A stretch of 8,173 bases of DNA from an uncultured Erysipelotrichaceae bacterium (GTDB taxonomy: Bacteria; Bacillota_I; Bacilli_A; RF39; UBA660). The stretch lies in the NCBI GenBank assembly GCA_902782915.1, contig CACZOV010000158.1:1-8173 (forward strand), written 5' to 3'. Made by a program: the position numbers and the translations under genes. The stretch's first letter is position 1. Each line of letters opens with the position of its first letter. A model generated the notes under the pieces. It had not been told where the DNA came from, did not search any database, and saw only the letters and a list, made by a program, of their open reading frames with translations. Shown here piece after piece: positions 1-5,111 of this stretch.

Positions 1-9
1 AAATGTGGC

Positions 10-135
10 TTATTTTTTGATAATTTCCTTACGACCTTTTCTTCTTCTTGAATTTACAACTTTAGTTTTCATTCTTGCAAAGAATCCATGTTTTTTAGCT
101 CTTCTTCTATTATTTGGTTGATAAGTTCTCTTCAT
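10..135 (-). CDS. rpmH: 50S ribosomal protein L34
   Basis: This short gene encodes a 41-residue, very basic protein that begins [18 protein letters not shown] and continues FARMKT, then a run of Arg and Lys. That is the recognisable L34 pattern (KRTYQPN, KKHGFRxRM, RRRKGR). L34 is a structural protein of the large ribosomal subunit and usually has about 44 residues, so this copy is full length. A strong Shine-Dalgarno GGAGGTG lies at 146-140 on the minus strand, four bases before the ATG, and fixes the start. A near-consensus promoter lies just upstream at 165-194. In Bacillota rpmH normally sits next to oriC and is followed by rnpA; rnpA would lie beyond the left edge of this window. Here an unrelated membrane-protein gene separates rpmH from the origin. 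Identification is by sequence recognition and position. Confidence 0.97.
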   Translation of the reverse strand: MKRTYQPNNRRRAKKHGFFARMKTKVVNSRRRKGRKEIIKK

Positions 136-164
136 TTCACACCTCCAAAATTGAAATCTACATT

Positions 165-194
165 ATTATAATAGGAAAGTAGGGAACTTGTCAA
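165..194 (-). promoter_or_regulatory. Promoter of rpmH
   Basis: On the minus strand a perfect -35 hexamer TTGACA (194-189) is followed after 18 bp by a perfect -10 hexamer TATAAT (170-165). Transcription would start near 158, about 23 bases before the rpmH start codon, with the ribosome site in between. The -35 begins only about ten bases after the stop codon of the upstream membrane-protein gene. Near-consensus housekeeping-sigma promoters are typical of ribosomal protein genes. Confidence 0.85.
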
Positions 195-203
195 ATAAAT
201 TTT

Positions 204-1226
204 TTATTTATTTTTTAACTCTTTTATTTTTTCTTTTACTATTTTTCTATTTTCATTATTATATCCTAATATAATTTCTTGATTTTTAGCATTTAATTCT
301 CTTAATATTTCTTGAAGTATTTCATCTTTATTTTTATCTAAAAGTTTAGTATTAGCAACATCATACATTTTATTGTTTTTATCTATTATTTTTATACATT
401 TATTAATAACTAATCCATTGTATCTTTGTTCATAAGGATATGCCCATAAAATATCAGAATATTTTATAATAACAATATTATTTTGCATATCAACAACATA
501 ATCCTTAAGTAAATAAAACTTCATTTTTTCATATTTACTTTCTTTCATTTGATATATTTCTCCAGAAATTCTTTCCAATTCTTCATGAGAAATATTTTTC
601 AATGTTTTTTTGTTTTTAATAATTATTACTATATAGGTAATGATAATAATTAAAAAGAAAAATCCTGAAAGAAATGCACCTACATAATACATTGAAGAAT
701 CATTTACAGAAGACTTAGTATCCAAATATACAAGTCCTACATATTCACTAAAGTTATCATTAGTTAAATACTCATCTTCCATAATTTCATTATATGATTC
801 AATTGCATACTGTTTAATATCACTTGAAATTTTTTTAGTAATACCATTTACTCTAATAGACGCTTCTTCTATACTATCTACGTTTAATTCTTTATATTTA
901 TCTTCAGTCATATAAATAACATATAAATAATTATTTTCATCCATTACAAAATAAAACTTAGCATCTTCTGTTTTACCATTATTTTCATATTCTGCAAATA
1001 AATATGGTTTAGTTACAGCATCAATATAAGCATATACATCTTCTACATTTTTTTCTTGTTCCACAAATTCACTTAATTTAATAGGCTCTGGTAATTCCTT
1101 TTGTTCATTTTTAACTCCCATATAAATAAGTATAATAGCAACTCCTAGTAAAACTAATCCTACAATTAATAAATTTCTATTCCTCTTAATAGATTTATCA
1201 AATGCTTCCGAATTTAAATTTTTCAT
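204..1226 (-). CDS. Uncharacterised protein with two membrane segments
   Basis: The function of this 340-residue protein is not known to me. It begins with a basic stretch (KSIKRNRN) and a membrane helix at about residues 18-38. A soluble domain of about 140 residues follows (about 40-175, with VYAYIDAVTKPYLFAEY and RVNGITKK), then a second helix at about 179-204. The rest (205-340) is a charged cytoplasmic tail containing YLLKDYVVDMQNNIVIIKYSDILWAYPYE written in several strand-like blocks, plus a Lys/Glu-rich end. Positive charges flank both helices, so the middle domain is probably outside and the tail inside. The layout resembles a family of Firmicute membrane proteins of unknown function that I recall as DUF6709; this was not checked. 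A Shine-Dalgarno AAGGAG lies at 1247-1242, about 15 bases from the ATG, which is longer than usual, but no better in-frame start is visible. The 68-bp gap to rpmH has no convincing terminator, so read-through into rpmH is possible. Confidence 0.8.
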   Translation of the reverse strand: MKNLNSEAFDKSIKRNRNLLIVGLVLLGVAIILIYMGVKNEQKELPEPIKLSEFVEQEKNVEDVYAYIDAVTKPYLFAEYENNGKTEDAKFYFVMDENNYLYVIYMTEDKYKELNVDSIEEASIRVNGITKKISSDIKQYAIESYNEIMEDEYLTNDNFSEYVGLVYLDTKSSVNDSSMYYVGAFLSGFFFLIIIITYIVIIIKNKKTLKNISHEELERISGEIYQMKESKYEKMKFYLLKDYVVDMQNNIVIIKYSDILWAYPYEQRYNGLVINKCIKIIDKNNKMYDVANTKLLDKNKDEILQEILRELNAKNQEIILGYNNENRKIVKEKIKELKNK

Positions 1227-1258
1227 AAAACTATTTTTAAACTCCTTTCCTTATACAA

Positions 1259-1287
1259 ATAGTAACATATTTTTTTTATATTGTAAA
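1259..1287 (-). promoter_or_regulatory. Probable promoter of the membrane-protein gene
   Basis: On the minus strand a -35 hexamer TTTACA (1287-1282) is followed after 17 bp by TACTAT (1264-1259). The -10 is preceded by TG one base away (TG-T-TACTAT), an extended -10. Each hexamer matches the consensus at five of six positions. The start site would be near 1252, giving a leader of about 25 bases that contains the AAGGAG ribosome site. It faces away from dnaA, so transcription leaves oriC on both sides. Confidence 0.65.
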
Positions 1288-1332
1288 TGACTACTATAAA
1301 ATATATTTTTAATTTATAAACAATTTATATAG

Positions 1333-1618
1333 TTTTCCACAATTGTTTTTCTTAATTAAATAATTTACACATTTAATATTTATTTTTGTATCTTTTTAGA
1401 AATATTTATATAAGTTTTCCACATATATGTGGAAAACTTATCCACCGGTGGAAAACTTAATTGTGGATAATTGTGGAAAACTCAAACTCTCCTTGATATA
1501 AAAGATTTTAATATGTGGAAAACTATGTGGATAACTTGTGGAAAACTTTTTTTATAAATTTTCTTTCCACATAGTTTTCCACAATTATTTCTTCTTTTCC
1601 ACAATGCAAAGTGGAAAA
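1333..1618. other. oriC: oriC, left half: DnaA-box cluster upstream of dnaA
   Basis: The 468-bp gap before dnaA is crowded with 9-mers related to the DnaA box TTATCCACA. On the plus strand TTTTCCACA occurs at 1333, 1415, 1575 and 1595, TTATCCACC at 1438 and CTTTCCACA at 1563. On the minus strand perfect TTATCCACA boxes cover 1462-1470 and 1526-1534. Minus-strand TTTTCCACA covers 1428-1436, 1472-1480, 1514-1522 and 1537-1545, with variants at 1447-1455 and 1610-1618. Starts within groups are 10-12 bp apart (1514, 1526, 1537; 1462, 1472), about one helical turn, which suits cooperative DnaA binding. This matches the upstream part of the bipartite oriC of Bacillus. The usual form here is TTTTCCACA rather than the textbook TTATCCACA. 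The remaining sequence is AT-rich spacer and contains no gene. Confidence 0.9.
1410..1441. repeat. Perfect 32-bp palindrome with two facing DnaA boxes
   Basis: The left half, ATAAGTTTTCCACATA, is followed by its exact reverse complement, so all 16 base pairs match. Each arm holds one TTTTCCACA box (1415-1423 plus, 1428-1436 minus), and the boxes face each other across four bases. Immediately to the right lies a smaller perfect palindrome, TCCACCGGTGGA (1441-1452), the core of another back-to-back box pair. The palindrome could be a symmetric DnaA platform or a cruciform-forming element. Its symmetry is directly visible; a role is inferred. Confidence 0.85.
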
Positions 1619-1636
1619 TTATTTAATGTAAACTTA

Positions 1637-1665
1637 TTGAATTTTTAAAATTAAAAATGTAGAAT
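1637..1665 (+). promoter_or_regulatory. Probable dnaA promoter
   Basis: TTGAAT (1637-1642) is followed after 17 bp by TAGAAT (1660-1665), giving matches of four of six and five of six to the housekeeping consensus. The start would fall near 1672, about 23 bases before the dnaA ATG. The last upstream DnaA-box variant (1610-1618) ends about 20 bp before the -35, so DnaA bound to the cluster could repress its own gene, as is known for DnaA in other bacteria. Confidence 0.6.
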
Positions 1666-1682
1666 ATAAGTACAAAACGGAT

Positions 1683-1695
1683 AGGAGGTGGATAA
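1683..1695 (+). promoter_or_regulatory. dnaA ribosome binding site overlapping a DnaA-box-like sequence
   Basis: AGGAGGTG (1683-1690) is a near-complete Shine-Dalgarno site four bases before the ATG at 1695 and decides the dnaA start. The same bases form GGTGGATAA (1687-1695), the reverse complement of TTATCCACC, an eight-of-nine DnaA box identical to the one at 1438-1446. The box reading may be a by-product of the ribosome site. Confidence 0.7.
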
Positions 1696-3071
1696 TGAGT
1701 AATGAACTACTTTGGAATAAGTTCTTAGAAAGTGTGAAAAGTAGTGTTAATTCAATGGTTTATACAACTTGGTTTAGTAAAACTTATCTTATTTCTCTTG
1801 ATAATAATAAGGCAACAATTGTAGTCCCTCTAGATATTCATAAGAAAAGATTAAGTGAAAGTTATAGTAATTTGATTACAAGTATACTAACTAAATTAAC
1901 AGGTAATGTCTATGATTTAGAATTTGTTTTAGAGGGTGATATAAAATTAACAAAAGACCCTTCTAAAAATGAACAAAATAATTCTATATCAGATGATTTT
2001 ACAGGAAAATTTAAACATGAATCAAATTTAAATCCTAAATACACCTTTGAAACATTTATCGTGGGAAATAGTAATAAACTTGCTCATGCAGCAGCATTTG
2101 CTGTTGCTGAAAGCCCTGGCTTAACATATAATCCTTTATTTATTTATGGTAACAGTGGTCTTGGTAAAACTCATCTAATGCAGTCAATTGGAAATTATAT
2201 TCAAGAGAATTCTAATAAACGAGTTTTGTACGTTACAAGTGAGCAATTTATATCTGATTTTTCAGGAATAGGTAGAAAAGAAAGTGGAGAAATCGATGAA
2301 AATTATAACTATGTTGATTATTTTAAAGACAAATATAGAAATATAGATGTATTAATTATAGATGATATTCAATTTCTAGCTGGTGCTACCCAAACACAAC
2401 AAGAATTCTTCCATACATTTAATACACTATATAATGATAAAAAACAAATTATTATTTCATCAGATAGATCTCCAAATGATTTAAAACTATTAGAAGATAG
2501 GCTTCGAACAAGATTTTGTTGGGGATTAACTGTTGATATTTATCCACCTGATTTGGAGCTTAGAATTAATATTTTAAAGAAAAAAATTGAAGGAAATAAA
2601 ATAGATAAAGATATTCCTGATGATGTTTTAGAATATATTGCATCTAATATGGCAAGTGATGTAAGACAACTAGAAGGTGCAATTAATAGACTTCTTGCAT
2701 ATTCAACAATTATGGGAGGAGCAGAAATAAATCTATCTTTAGCAATTGATGCTTTAAAAGACTTTATAAATAAAGGAACTAGCGAAAAAACAAACATATC
2801 AAAAGTCCAAAAGATTGTTGCTGATTATTTCCAAATATCCGTTGATGATTTAAAAGGAAAAAAGAGGAGCTCAAGCGTTGCCTTTCCAAGACAAATTGCA
2901 ATGTTTTTATCCCGTGATGTATTAAATGAATCTTATCAAAGGATCGGTCTTGAATTTGGTGGACGTGATCATTCAACTGTAATGAGTTCTTGTGAAAAAA
3001 TTGAAAGTAGTATGAAAACTACTAAAAGTATAAGAGAAACTATAGAAAAGATAAAGAAAAATATTTCTTAA
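1695..3071 (+). CDS. dnaA: Chromosomal replication initiator protein DnaA
   Basis: DnaA is the AAA+ ATPase that binds DnaA boxes in oriC, melts the origin and loads the helicase. The 458 residues show all four domains. Domain I is about 1-82, with an early Trp at residue 7. Domain II is a short Asn/Ser-rich linker at about 85-110. Domain III starts near LNPKYTFETFIVG. Domain IV is the DNA-binding helix-turn-helix, with the signature GGRDHSTVMSSCEKIE at 422-437. Within domain III, Walker A is GNSGLGKTH at 152-160, Walker B is LIIDDIQF at 220-227, and RLRTRF at 269-274 carries the probable arginine finger. Length is normal for Bacillota (about 440-460). Two oddities stand out. There are about nine extra residues around 190-206, between EQF and the conserved YRNID block. 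There is also RFCWGL at 273-278 where the family nearly always has RFGWGL. An AGGAGGTG site sets the start. DnaA boxes flank the gene on both sides. Confidence 0.98.
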   Translation: MSNELLWNKFLESVKSSVNSMVYTTWFSKTYLISLDNNKATIVVPLDIHKKRLSESYSNLITSILTKLTGNVYDLEFVLEGDIKLTKDPSKNEQNNSISDDFTGKFKHESNLNPKYTFETFIVGNSNKLAHAAAFAVAESPGLTYNPLFIYGNSGLGKTHLMQSIGNYIQENSNKRVLYVTSEQFISDFSGIGRKESGEIDENYNYVDYFKDKYRNIDVLIIDDIQFLAGATQTQQEFFHTFNTLYNDKKQIIISSDRSPNDLKLLEDRLRTRFCWGLTVDIYPPDLELRINILKKKIEGNKIDKDIPDDVLEYIASNMASDVRQLEGAINRLLAYSTIMGGAEINLSLAIDALKDFINKGTSEKTNISKVQKIVADYFQISVDDLKGKKRSSSVAFPRQIAMFLSRDVLNESYQRIGLEFGGRDHSTVMSSCEKIESSMKTTKSIRETIEKIKKNIS

Positions 3072-3098
3072 ATCCTTGTATGTCATAGATTTAGAAAG

Positions 3099-3297
3099 TT
3101 ATCCACAATCAATTGTTGAAAACTTTATTTTCTATAAAAAAAAAATAATTATAATTTATATATAAAATAGAAAAAAATTACTTTTCCACAACTAATTGTG
3201 GAAAACTCAAAGTTTTCCACATAGTTTTCCACAATAAAATTTCTTTCTAAATCGTTGATATATATGCTCAGAAATGAGTTTTCCACAGTTTTCCACA
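3099..3297. other. oriC: oriC, right half: DnaA-box cluster between dnaA and dnaN
   Basis: Eight DnaA-box-like 9-mers lie here. There is a perfect TTATCCACA at 3099-3107, a one-mismatch minus-strand box at 3114-3122 and a minus-strand TTTTCCACA at 3197-3205. Plus-strand TTTTCCACA occurs at 3182, 3213, 3225, 3279 and 3289. Between the first two boxes and the rest lies a 60-bp tract (3121-3180) with only three G or C bases. The pairs at 3213/3225 and 3279/3289 are spaced 12 and 10 bp in the same orientation. With the cluster upstream of dnaA this makes a bipartite origin as in Bacillus subtilis, where unwinding occurs in the dnaA-dnaN gap. There is no gene and no clear terminator after dnaA in this stretch. 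Confidence 0.9.
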
Positions 3298-3335
3298 CCA
3301 TTATTATTATAATATATATATATAAGAAAAAATTA
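3298..3335. other. Candidate origin unwinding element with DnaA-trio-like triplets
   Basis: Directly after the tandem DnaA boxes at 3279-3287 and 3289-3297 come CCA, three TTA triplets (3301-3309) and an alternating TA run to about 3324, then an A-rich stretch. On the opposite strand the triplets read 3'-AAT-5' three times, which fits the DnaA-trio consensus (3'-[G/A]AT-5') described for the B. subtilis unwinding site. The order box, box, short GC step, trios, AT-rich DNA also matches. TATAAT at 3308-3313 could double as a -10 for dnaN, but no good -35 lies at the right distance. Confidence 0.65.
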
Positions 3336-3349
3336 AGAAGGAGAAAATT

Positions 3350-4474
3350 ATGAAAATAAAAATTAAAAAAGAAATATTATTAGAAAATTTAAATAAGGTA
3401 TCAAAAGCAATATCAACTAAAAATTTAGTACCTGCTCTTGCTGGTATAAAATTTGATTTAACAAATGAAGGTTTAACTTTAACAGCAAGTGATAATGACA
3501 TTACTATTAGAACATTTATTCCCAATAATAAAAATGATATGAATATAGAAGAAGAGGGAAGTATTATAATTACAGGTAGATATATTTTAGATATAGTTAG
3601 AAAACTACCAGATAAAATGATTAATTTAGAAGTATTTGATGAATTAAAAGTAATTATTTCAACAGAAAATAGTGAGTATAATTTAAATGGAATTAATAAA
3701 ACAGAATACCCAAATATTAACTTAGAAGAAAGTAAAACTCCGGTTGTTATAAATTCAAAAGTCTTTAAAGATTTAATTAATCAAACTGCTTTTGCTGCAT
3801 CAACTGATGAATCCAGACCAGCACTTACTGGTTTAAACTTTAAAATTATAGGAGACGAACTTGAATGTAATTCTACAGACTCATATAGACTTGCACGTAA
3901 AGTATTAAAATTAAATTCTCAAAGCGAAGCTGATTATAATATAGTAATACCAAGTAAGAATATTGTTGAAGTATCTAAACTATTAACAGATGATGAAAAA
4001 GATATAGAGCTTCATATATTTAATAATAAAATACTATTTAAATATGATAATGTATTATTTCAAAGTCGTTTAATTAATGGAACATTCCCTAACACTTCAA
4101 ATTTATTACCTAAAGAAAGTATGTTAAAAATAACAATTAATGTTAATGATCTATATAATGTAATAGATCGTGTAAGTATTTTGACAAGTGATAAAGAAAA
4201 AAATGTAGTAACACTTGAAACAAATGGAAATACTTTAATTATGAAATCTTCAAGTGCTGAGATAGGACGTGTTGAAGAAAAAATGAACATTATAAAAGAT
4301 AAAGAAGAAGATATTACTATATCTTTTAGTGCCCGATATGTAATGGAAGCTTTAAAAGTATTTGATTGTGAAGAATGTGAGATTTCTTTTGTTGGAGAAG
4401 TTAATCCAATTATATTTAAAGAAAAAGATCATGAAGATTTAATCCAATTAGTGCTTCCTATTCGTACATATTAA
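3350..4474 (+). CDS. dnaN: DNA polymerase III beta subunit (sliding clamp)
   Basis: DnaN forms the ring-shaped dimer that holds the replicative polymerase on DNA and docks many repair proteins. The protein has 374 residues, close to the usual 370-380, and should fold into three similar domains of about 125 residues each. Visible landmarks are PALAGIKFDLTNEGLTLTAS in domain 1, FAASTDESRPALTGLNF (148-164) and STDSYRLA (175-182) in domain 2, and the C-terminal VLPIRTY that ends almost all beta clamps. The ribosome site AAGGAG (3338-3343) lies six bases before the ATG. The gene follows oriC directly, 278 bp after dnaA, and has the same direction. Its promoter is not clear; it may overlap the AT-rich unwinding region, or dnaN may be read through from dnaA. 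Nothing is missing or truncated. Confidence 0.98.
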   Translation: MKIKIKKEILLENLNKVSKAISTKNLVPALAGIKFDLTNEGLTLTASDNDITIRTFIPNNKNDMNIEEEGSIIITGRYILDIVRKLPDKMINLEVFDELKVIISTENSEYNLNGINKTEYPNINLEESKTPVVINSKVFKDLINQTAFAASTDESRPALTGLNFKIIGDELECNSTDSYRLARKVLKLNSQSEADYNIVIPSKNIVEVSKLLTDDEKDIELHIFNNKILFKYDNVLFQSRLINGTFPNTSNLLPKESMLKITINVNDLYNVIDRVSILTSDKEKNVVTLETNGNTLIMKSSSAEIGRVEEKMNIIKDKEEDITISFSARYVMEALKVFDCEECEISFVGEVNPIIFKEKDHEDLIQLVLPIRTY

Positions 4475-4496
4475 ATAAAAAATATCAAAATTTACC

Positions 4497-4535
4497 AAAA
4501 AAAGAGTAATTAAAAAAAAATTATTTCTTTTTTTT
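4497..4535 (+). terminator. Possible weak terminator after dnaN
   Basis: An A-rich arm with AAAAAAAGAGTAATT (4497-4511) can pair, with one bulge, to AATTATTTC plus a run of eight T (to 4535). The stem is almost entirely A-T and would be weak, but it ends in a T-tract about 60 bases before the ComK-like gene's upstream sites. In such AT-rich DNA this may be chance. Confidence 0.3.
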
Positions 4536-4537
4536 CT

Positions 4538-4569
4538 ATATCCGACAAATTGTAAGAAAATTCGACAAA
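4538..4569. promoter_or_regulatory. Two tandem Spo0A-box-like sites upstream of the ComK-like gene
   Basis: The 8-mer CGACAAAT occurs at 4543-4550 and again at 4563-4570, exactly 20 bp apart in the same orientation. The right copy reads AAATTCGACAAA (4558-4569), which fits the full 0A-box consensus (core TGNCGAA on the other strand). The left copy (4538-4549) differs at one position. Two sites two helical turns apart suggest an operator for a dimeric or paired regulator. Spo0A is the best match I know, and in B. subtilis Spo0A acts at the comK promoter. Whether this organism has Spo0A cannot be seen here. Confidence 0.45.
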
Positions 4570-4600
4570 TAAGTTTGTTAATTTAAGAATCAAATTTAAG

Positions 4601-4623
4601 TTTTCCACTTATTATGTGGATAA
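4601..4623. promoter_or_regulatory. Inverted DnaA-box pair upstream of the ComK-like gene
   Basis: TTTTCCACT (4601-4609, plus strand) faces a perfect TTATCCACA box on the minus strand (4615-4623) across five bases. The flanks (AAGTTTT on the left, AAAACTT on the right) extend the dyad and resemble the 32-bp palindrome in oriC. A possible -10, TATTAT (4610-4615), lies between the boxes, so bound DnaA would block it. The pair ends 35 bp before the start codon at 4659. Confidence 0.65.
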
Positions 4624-4645
4624 AACTTAGATTTAAAAACGGAAG

Positions 4646-4654
4646 TGGGGGTGA
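4646..4654 (+). promoter_or_regulatory. Ribosome binding site that fixes the ComK-like start
   Basis: TGGGGGTGA differs from the ideal AGGAGGTGA at two positions and ends four bases before the ATG at 4659, the same spacing as in dnaA. This favours 4659 over the upstream in-frame ATG at 4614, which has no such site and lies inside the DnaA-box pair. Confidence 0.8.
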
Positions 4655-4658
4655 ATTT

Positions 4659-5111
4659 ATGGATATTGAGTCTTATGAAATTAATAAGGACACATGTGCT
4701 ATTTTAAATCTTAATAACGAAGTATCTAAAATTATTGAAAAAAAACAAGAATATTTAGTACCAAAACCTAGTTTTGAAGTAATGGAAGATAGTTGTGCTT
4801 ATTATGGAAGTAGCTATAATGGAAGAATTAAAGGAACTAAAATGATATTAGGATGTAATTATAAATTACCTATAATTGTTGAAGAAGCAAATGATATTAT
4901 TTTTTTTCCAACAAGTGGAGCAAATAATGAAAAGTGTTCTTGGATTTCTCTTAATCATGTAGCTAAATATGAACCTTATAATGGATTTACAAAAGTGACG
5001 TTTGACGAAGGAAAAAGCATTATTTTAAAAATGTCATGTACATCATTTGAATTACAATTATTTAGAGCAGCACGACTTGAAAATTTAATAAAAAAACGTA
5101 TTGAAAAGTAA
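4659..5111 (+). CDS. comK: ComK-family competence transcription factor, C-terminally short
   Basis: ComK in Bacillus binds AT-rich promoters and switches on DNA-uptake genes. This 150-residue protein follows the family pattern along most of its length: ESYEIN (4-9), SKIIEK (23-28), DSCAYYGSSYNGR (44-56), KLPIIV (69-74), IIFFPT (80-85), WISLNHV (95-101), VTFDEGKSIIL (113-123) and SFELQLFRA (129-137). B. subtilis ComK has 192 residues; this one ends after the last block, so the C-terminal stretch with the FMLYPK motif bound by the MecA adaptor is absent. It may therefore be controlled differently, or only through DNA binding. There are no membrane segments. An in-frame ATG at 4614 would add 15 residues unlike the family and is rejected. 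The gene occupies the place of the S4-domain gene yaaA between dnaN and recF in Bacillus, 184 bp after dnaN. Spo0A-like and DnaA boxes lie upstream. Family assignment is by remembered sequence similarity; targets are unknown. Confidence 0.85.
   Translation: MDIESYEINKDTCAILNLNNEVSKIIEKKQEYLVPKPSFEVMEDSCAYYGSSYNGRIKGTKMILGCNYKLPIIVEEANDIIFFPTSGANNEKCSWISLNHVAKYEPYNGFTKVTFDEGKSIILKMSCTSFELQLFRAARLENLIKKRIEK

Noticed and set aside
187..198. TTGTCAAATAAA as a Spo0A-like box
   Set aside because: It coincides with the consensus -35 of rpmH on the other strand and lacks the CG core.
190..214. Possible terminator after the membrane-protein gene (AAATAAA ... TTTATTT)
   Set aside because: The seven-base stem is purely A-T and overlaps the rpmH -35 flank; too weak to call.
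1363..1371. ATTTACACA as a DnaA box
   Set aside because: Two mismatches to TTATNCACA and isolated from the phased groups.
2540..2976. Two short minus-strand open frames inside dnaA (65 and 85 codons)
   Set aside because: They are antisense to conserved DnaA domains, have no ribosome sites and give compositionally odd proteins.
3307..3525. Minus-strand frame over the dnaN start and origin unwinding region
   Set aside because: It is antisense to the conserved clamp N-terminus, and its tail is translated AT-rich origin DNA.
4060..4290. Minus-strand frame inside dnaN
   Set aside because: It is a shadow of the clamp coding sequence with no start signals.
4592..4604. Near-match to a ComK box (AAAT-TTAAG-TTTT) that would suggest autoregulation
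   Set aside because: One of the A positions is wrong, and A-run/T-run pairs with a five-base gap are expected by chance in DNA this AT-rich.
4614..4658. Upstream in-frame ATG that would add 15 residues to the ComK-like protein
   Set aside because: It lies within a DnaA-box pair, has no ribosome site, and the added residues do not resemble the family; TGGGGGTGA before 4659 is far better placed.
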